This document shows, one piece after another, positions 3,616 to 6,183 of a stretch of DNA of 6,183 bases; position 1 is the first letter of the stretch; every line of letters starts with the position of its first letter. The translations under genes and the position numbers were made by a program. The notes below the pieces were generated by a model, which ran no database searches, was not told the DNA's origin, and worked only from the letters and a program-made list of their open reading frames with translations. Origin of the DNA: CAZGSG01 sp964528095 (GTDB lineage Bacteria; Bacteroidota; Bacteroidia; Chitinophagales; Chitinophagaceae); NCBI GenBank assembly GCA_964528095.1, contig CAZGSG010000353.1, forward strand, positions 1 to 6,183, read 5' to 3'.

Positions 3616-6183
3616 ATGAAGCTTCATTTTTATCTTCGTTTTCATACTGAATTCGGGCAGAGCTTGTGGCTGGGAGGGAATGCCGGCGAATTGGGCAGTA
3701 ATGTACAGGAAAATGTGTTGCCCATGAACTACCTGGATAATGACTATTGGGATATTCATGTTGATATAAACAGGAAAGACATTCGTAAAGATGGGATCCG
3801 GTACAAATATTACCTGAAGAACAAGGAGGGTGAGCTGATAGGAGAGTGGGGAAATGACCGCAGTATAGATATTTCTGTAAAGGAGCTTCAGCAGATCCAG
3901 TTACTGGATACATGGAATCATGCCGGAGAATATGAAAACGCTTTTTTTACCGCCCCTTTCAATAAAGTACTGCTGCATAACAGCAGTTCGAAGACACAAC
4001 AAAAAGCCCCCAGGCATTTCTCCCATATATTTAAGGTGAAAGCTCCATTACTGGGCAAGAACGAAGTGGTTTGCCTGCTTGGTGAGGGAGTCGCATTGAC
4101 TGAATGGTCAGAAGAAGCGCCGCTTATTTTAACCAAAGAAGGGAACTGGTGGACATGTATGGTTGATATGCGGGGAAACAATTTTCCTGCCGCCTATAAA
4201 TACGGCGTATTTGATGCAAAGGAAAAAAAGTTTATTCGGTATGAGAGCGGCGATAACCGTCTTGTATTTGGAAACGATAATGAGCAACAGGTCAATATCC
4301 TGCATGATGGGTTTGTACAATTACCCAACAATACATGGAAAGGCGCTGGCGTTGCGATCCCCGTATTCAGTCTGCGCAGTAAGGATAGTTTCGGTGTAGG
4401 CGAATTTCTTGATATCAAATTACTGGTAGACTGGGCAAAGGAAACAAATCTCAAACTGATCCAGTTATTACCGATCAATGATACCATTGCTACCAATAGC
4501 TGGGTAGATTCTTATCCCTATGCGGCTATATCAGCATTTGCACTTCACCCGATCTATATAAATCTTGAAAAACTGGCGGGGAAAAAATATGCTGACAAGA
4601 TAAAATCTTTAAAAAAGAAACAGGTACAACTAAATGAACTGGCTGAAGTAGATTATGAAGCTGTCATTCGTTTCAAACTGGAAATGCTGAGTGAGTTGTA
4701 TGAAGAGATGGGGAAGGATTCATTTGAATCCGATGATTACAAAACGTTTTATGAAGACAACAAACACTGGTTAGAACCCTATGCCGCATTTTGTTATTTC
4801 AGGGATAAATATGGCAGCTCAAAATACGCGGGTTGGAAAACAAATAGTGTGTACGATGCAGAAGAAATCCGGCAACTGCATGCGCCAAAATCAGGTGTAA
4901 AAAAAGAAATTTCATTTTATTGTTTTGTTCAATACCATCTGCATCTGCAATTAAAGGAAGCAGCGGATTATGCACATAAAAAAGGAGTGGTGCTAAAAGG
5001 GGATATTCCTATTGGTATTTACCGTCATGGTTGTGATGCATGGGTAGCTCCTGAATTGTACAATATGGAAGCGCAGGCGGGTGCGCCCCCGGATGATTTT
5101 ACACCTATCGGTCAGAACTGGGAATTTCCTACTTACAATTGGAAACGGATGCATGAGGATGGCTTTGCATGGTGGAAGCAGCGGTTTGAACAGATGAGTA
5201 ATTACTTCGATGCTTTCCGCATAGATCATATCCTGGGATTCTTTCGCATCTGGACCATTCCTTCCCATGCGGTGCAGGGCATACTTGGTTATTTTGTACC
5301 CTGCATACCTGTTCACTATGTAGAGTTTGGCGAAAATGGCATTTGGTTCGATGAACAACGTTTCTGTCAGCCGTTTATCAATGATCAGATATTGATGGAG
5401 ACATTTGGCGACGCGGCTGAAAAAGTGAAACAGGAGTTTCTGCAGCGCAACAATACAGGAGGCTATGATCTGCTGCCGGCATTCGAAACGCAAAGACAGG
5501 TGGAAACATTTTTTTCAGGTAAAGAAAACACAGCAGATAACGAAAGCCTGAAAATTAAGTTATATGATCTTATTTCCAATGTGATCCTGTTCCGGCAGGA
5601 AGGATCAAAGGGGCAGGAATTTCATTTCCGTATTTCGATGGAAAAAACATCCTCTTTTCATTACCTGATCCCTCACCTGCAGGAAAAATTAAAAGCACTA
5701 TACGTCAATTATTTTTACCGTCGCCAGGATGAGTTCTGGAGAAAAGAAGCGATGCATAAACTGCCACAATTGAAAGCGTCTACCAATATGCTGATTTGTG
5801 GAGAGGACCTGGGCATGGTACCGGATTGTGTACCCGATGTAATGAACCAACTGGGAATACTAAGCCTGGAAATACAACGGATGCCGAAGGATCCGCAGAA
5901 AGAATTCTTTTTACCGAATGATGCGCCCTATATGTCGGTCATTACACCTTCTACGCATGATATGAGCACTGTACGTGGGTGGTGGGAGGAAAACCGCGAA
6001 AGGACACAGCATTTCTACAACCAGGTGCTGGGACAATGGGGGGATGCGCCTTATTTCTGCGAGGCCTGGGTAAACAGGGCGATCCTGCTGCAACATTTAT
6101 ATTCTCCTGCAATGTGGAGCATATTCCAGTTGCAGGACCTGTTAGGAACAAGTGAAACGCTGCGACGGGAAAATCCTCATGAC
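3616..6183 (+). CDS. malQ: 4-alpha-glucanotransferase, DPE2-like with two CBM20 domains, 3' end cut
   Basis: 856 codons are open to the right edge. The enzyme (GH77, amylomaltase) cleaves an alpha-1,4-glucan and transfers the glucosyl part to another glucan or glucose, in cytoplasmic maltodextrin/glycogen metabolism. Two starch-binding CBM20-like domains come first: residues about 1-105 (GQSLWLGG, YKYYL, EWGNDR at 77-82) and about 133-220 (HFSHIFKV, YKYGVF, SGDNR). GH77 starts near residue 241 (WKGAGVAIPVFSLRS, then SFGVGEF). It includes SYPYAAISAFALHP, GDIPIGIYRHGCDAW (Asp463), GQNW (499-502), nucleophile Asp537 in FRIDH, acid/base Glu730 in CGEDLG, and Asp782 in THD. The gap from 537 to 730 is about 145 residues longer than in Thermus amylomaltase (Asp293 to Glu340), the insertion typical of the DPE2 type. 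The ATG at 3616 is the only one after an in-frame stop at 3589-3591. From usual DPE2-like lengths, roughly 40-50 residues are missing (estimate). No other starch genes are in the window. Confidence 0.96.
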   Translation, partial: MKLHFYLRFHTEFGQSLWLGGNAGELGSNVQENVLPMNYLDNDYWDIHVDINRKDIRKDGIRYKYYLKNKEGELIGEWGNDRSIDISVKELQQIQLLDTWNHAGEYENAFFTAPFNKVLLHNSSSKTQQKAPRHFSHIFKVKAPLLGKNEVVCLLGEGVALTEWSEEAPLILTKEGNWWTCMVDMRGNNFPAAYKYGVFDAKEKKFIRYESGDNRLVFGNDNEQQVNILHDGFVQLPNNTWKGAGVAIPVFSLRSKDSFGVGEFLDIKLLVDWAKETNLKLIQLLPINDTIATNSWVDSYPYAAISAFALHPIYINLEKLAGKKYADKIKSLKKKQVQLNELAEVDYEAVIRFKLEMLSELYEEMGKDSFESDDYKTFYEDNKHWLEPYAAFCYFRDKYGSSKYAGWKTNSVYDAEEIRQLHAPKSGVKKEISFYCFVQYHLHLQLKEAADYAHKKGVVLKGDIPIGIYRHGCDAWVAPELYNMEAQAGAPPDDFTPIGQNWEFPTYNWKRMHEDGFAWWKQRFEQMSNYFDAFRIDHILGFFRIWTIPSHAVQGILGYFVPCIPVHYVEFGENGIWFDEQRFCQPFINDQILMETFGDAAEKVKQEFLQRNNTGGYDLLPAFETQRQVETFFSGKENTADNESLKIKLYDLISNVILFRQEGSKGQEFHFRISMEKTSSFHYLIPHLQEKLKALYVNYFYRRQDEFWRKEAMHKLPQLKASTNMLICGEDLGMVPDCVPDVMNQLGILSLEIQRMPKDPQKEFFLPNDAPYMSVITPSTHDMSTVRGWWEENRERTQHFYNQVLGQWGDAPYFCEAWVNRAILLQHLYSPAMWSIFQLQDLLGTSETLRRENPHD

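Noticed and set aside
4993..5493. 166-residue minus-strand frame inside malQ
   Set aside because: It is antisense to the conserved catalytic region of MalQ, which accounts for the long open frame. It shows no domain features.

Overview
The window looks like chromosomal DNA of a member of the Bacteroidota, most likely close to the Chitinophagaceae (inference). The evidence is a near-perfect Bacteroidota-type promoter (TTG, 21 bases, TACCTTTG), the absence of Shine-Dalgarno sequences before the genes, moderate GC with A/T-rich spacers, a long secreted TlpA-type thioredoxin protein, and a MalQ of the large CBM20-bearing (DPE2-like) type. No integrase, transposase, phage gene, CRISPR array, rRNA or convincing tRNA was seen.

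Layout. Positions 1-1753 (minus) hold an exported TlpA-like protein with a C-terminal thioredoxin domain, cut by the left edge. Positions 1754-1958 are a divergent spacer with two inverted repeats. A strong promoter (1959-1990) then fires rightwards into a leader of about 125 bases, most of it enclosed by a 9-bp helix. The leader precedes a 64-residue basic small protein (2124-2318) whose stop codon sits in the loop of a terminator-like hairpin. Positions 2335-2695 have no convincing gene but contain several inverted repeats; this stretch lies between two facing terminators. On the minus strand follows a probable two-gene operon read right to left: a four-helix membrane protein (3488-2949), then a 51-residue membrane peptide (2909-2754), then a good intrinsic terminator. 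A 127-base spacer with a 14-bp perfect palindrome separates this operon from the divergent malQ (3616 to the right edge).

Function. The genes do not form one obvious pathway. MalQ is a cytoplasmic 4-alpha-glucanotransferase of maltodextrin/glycogen metabolism. The TlpA-like protein should act in the periplasm on disulfides. The membrane-protein pair is of unknown function.

The part most likely to be undescribed is the block at 1867-2334: operator-like repeats, a strong promoter, a structured 5' leader, a small basic protein, and a terminator wrapped around the stop codon. Its structure was found by eye; covariation and expression data would decide whether it is a real cis-regulatory RNA.
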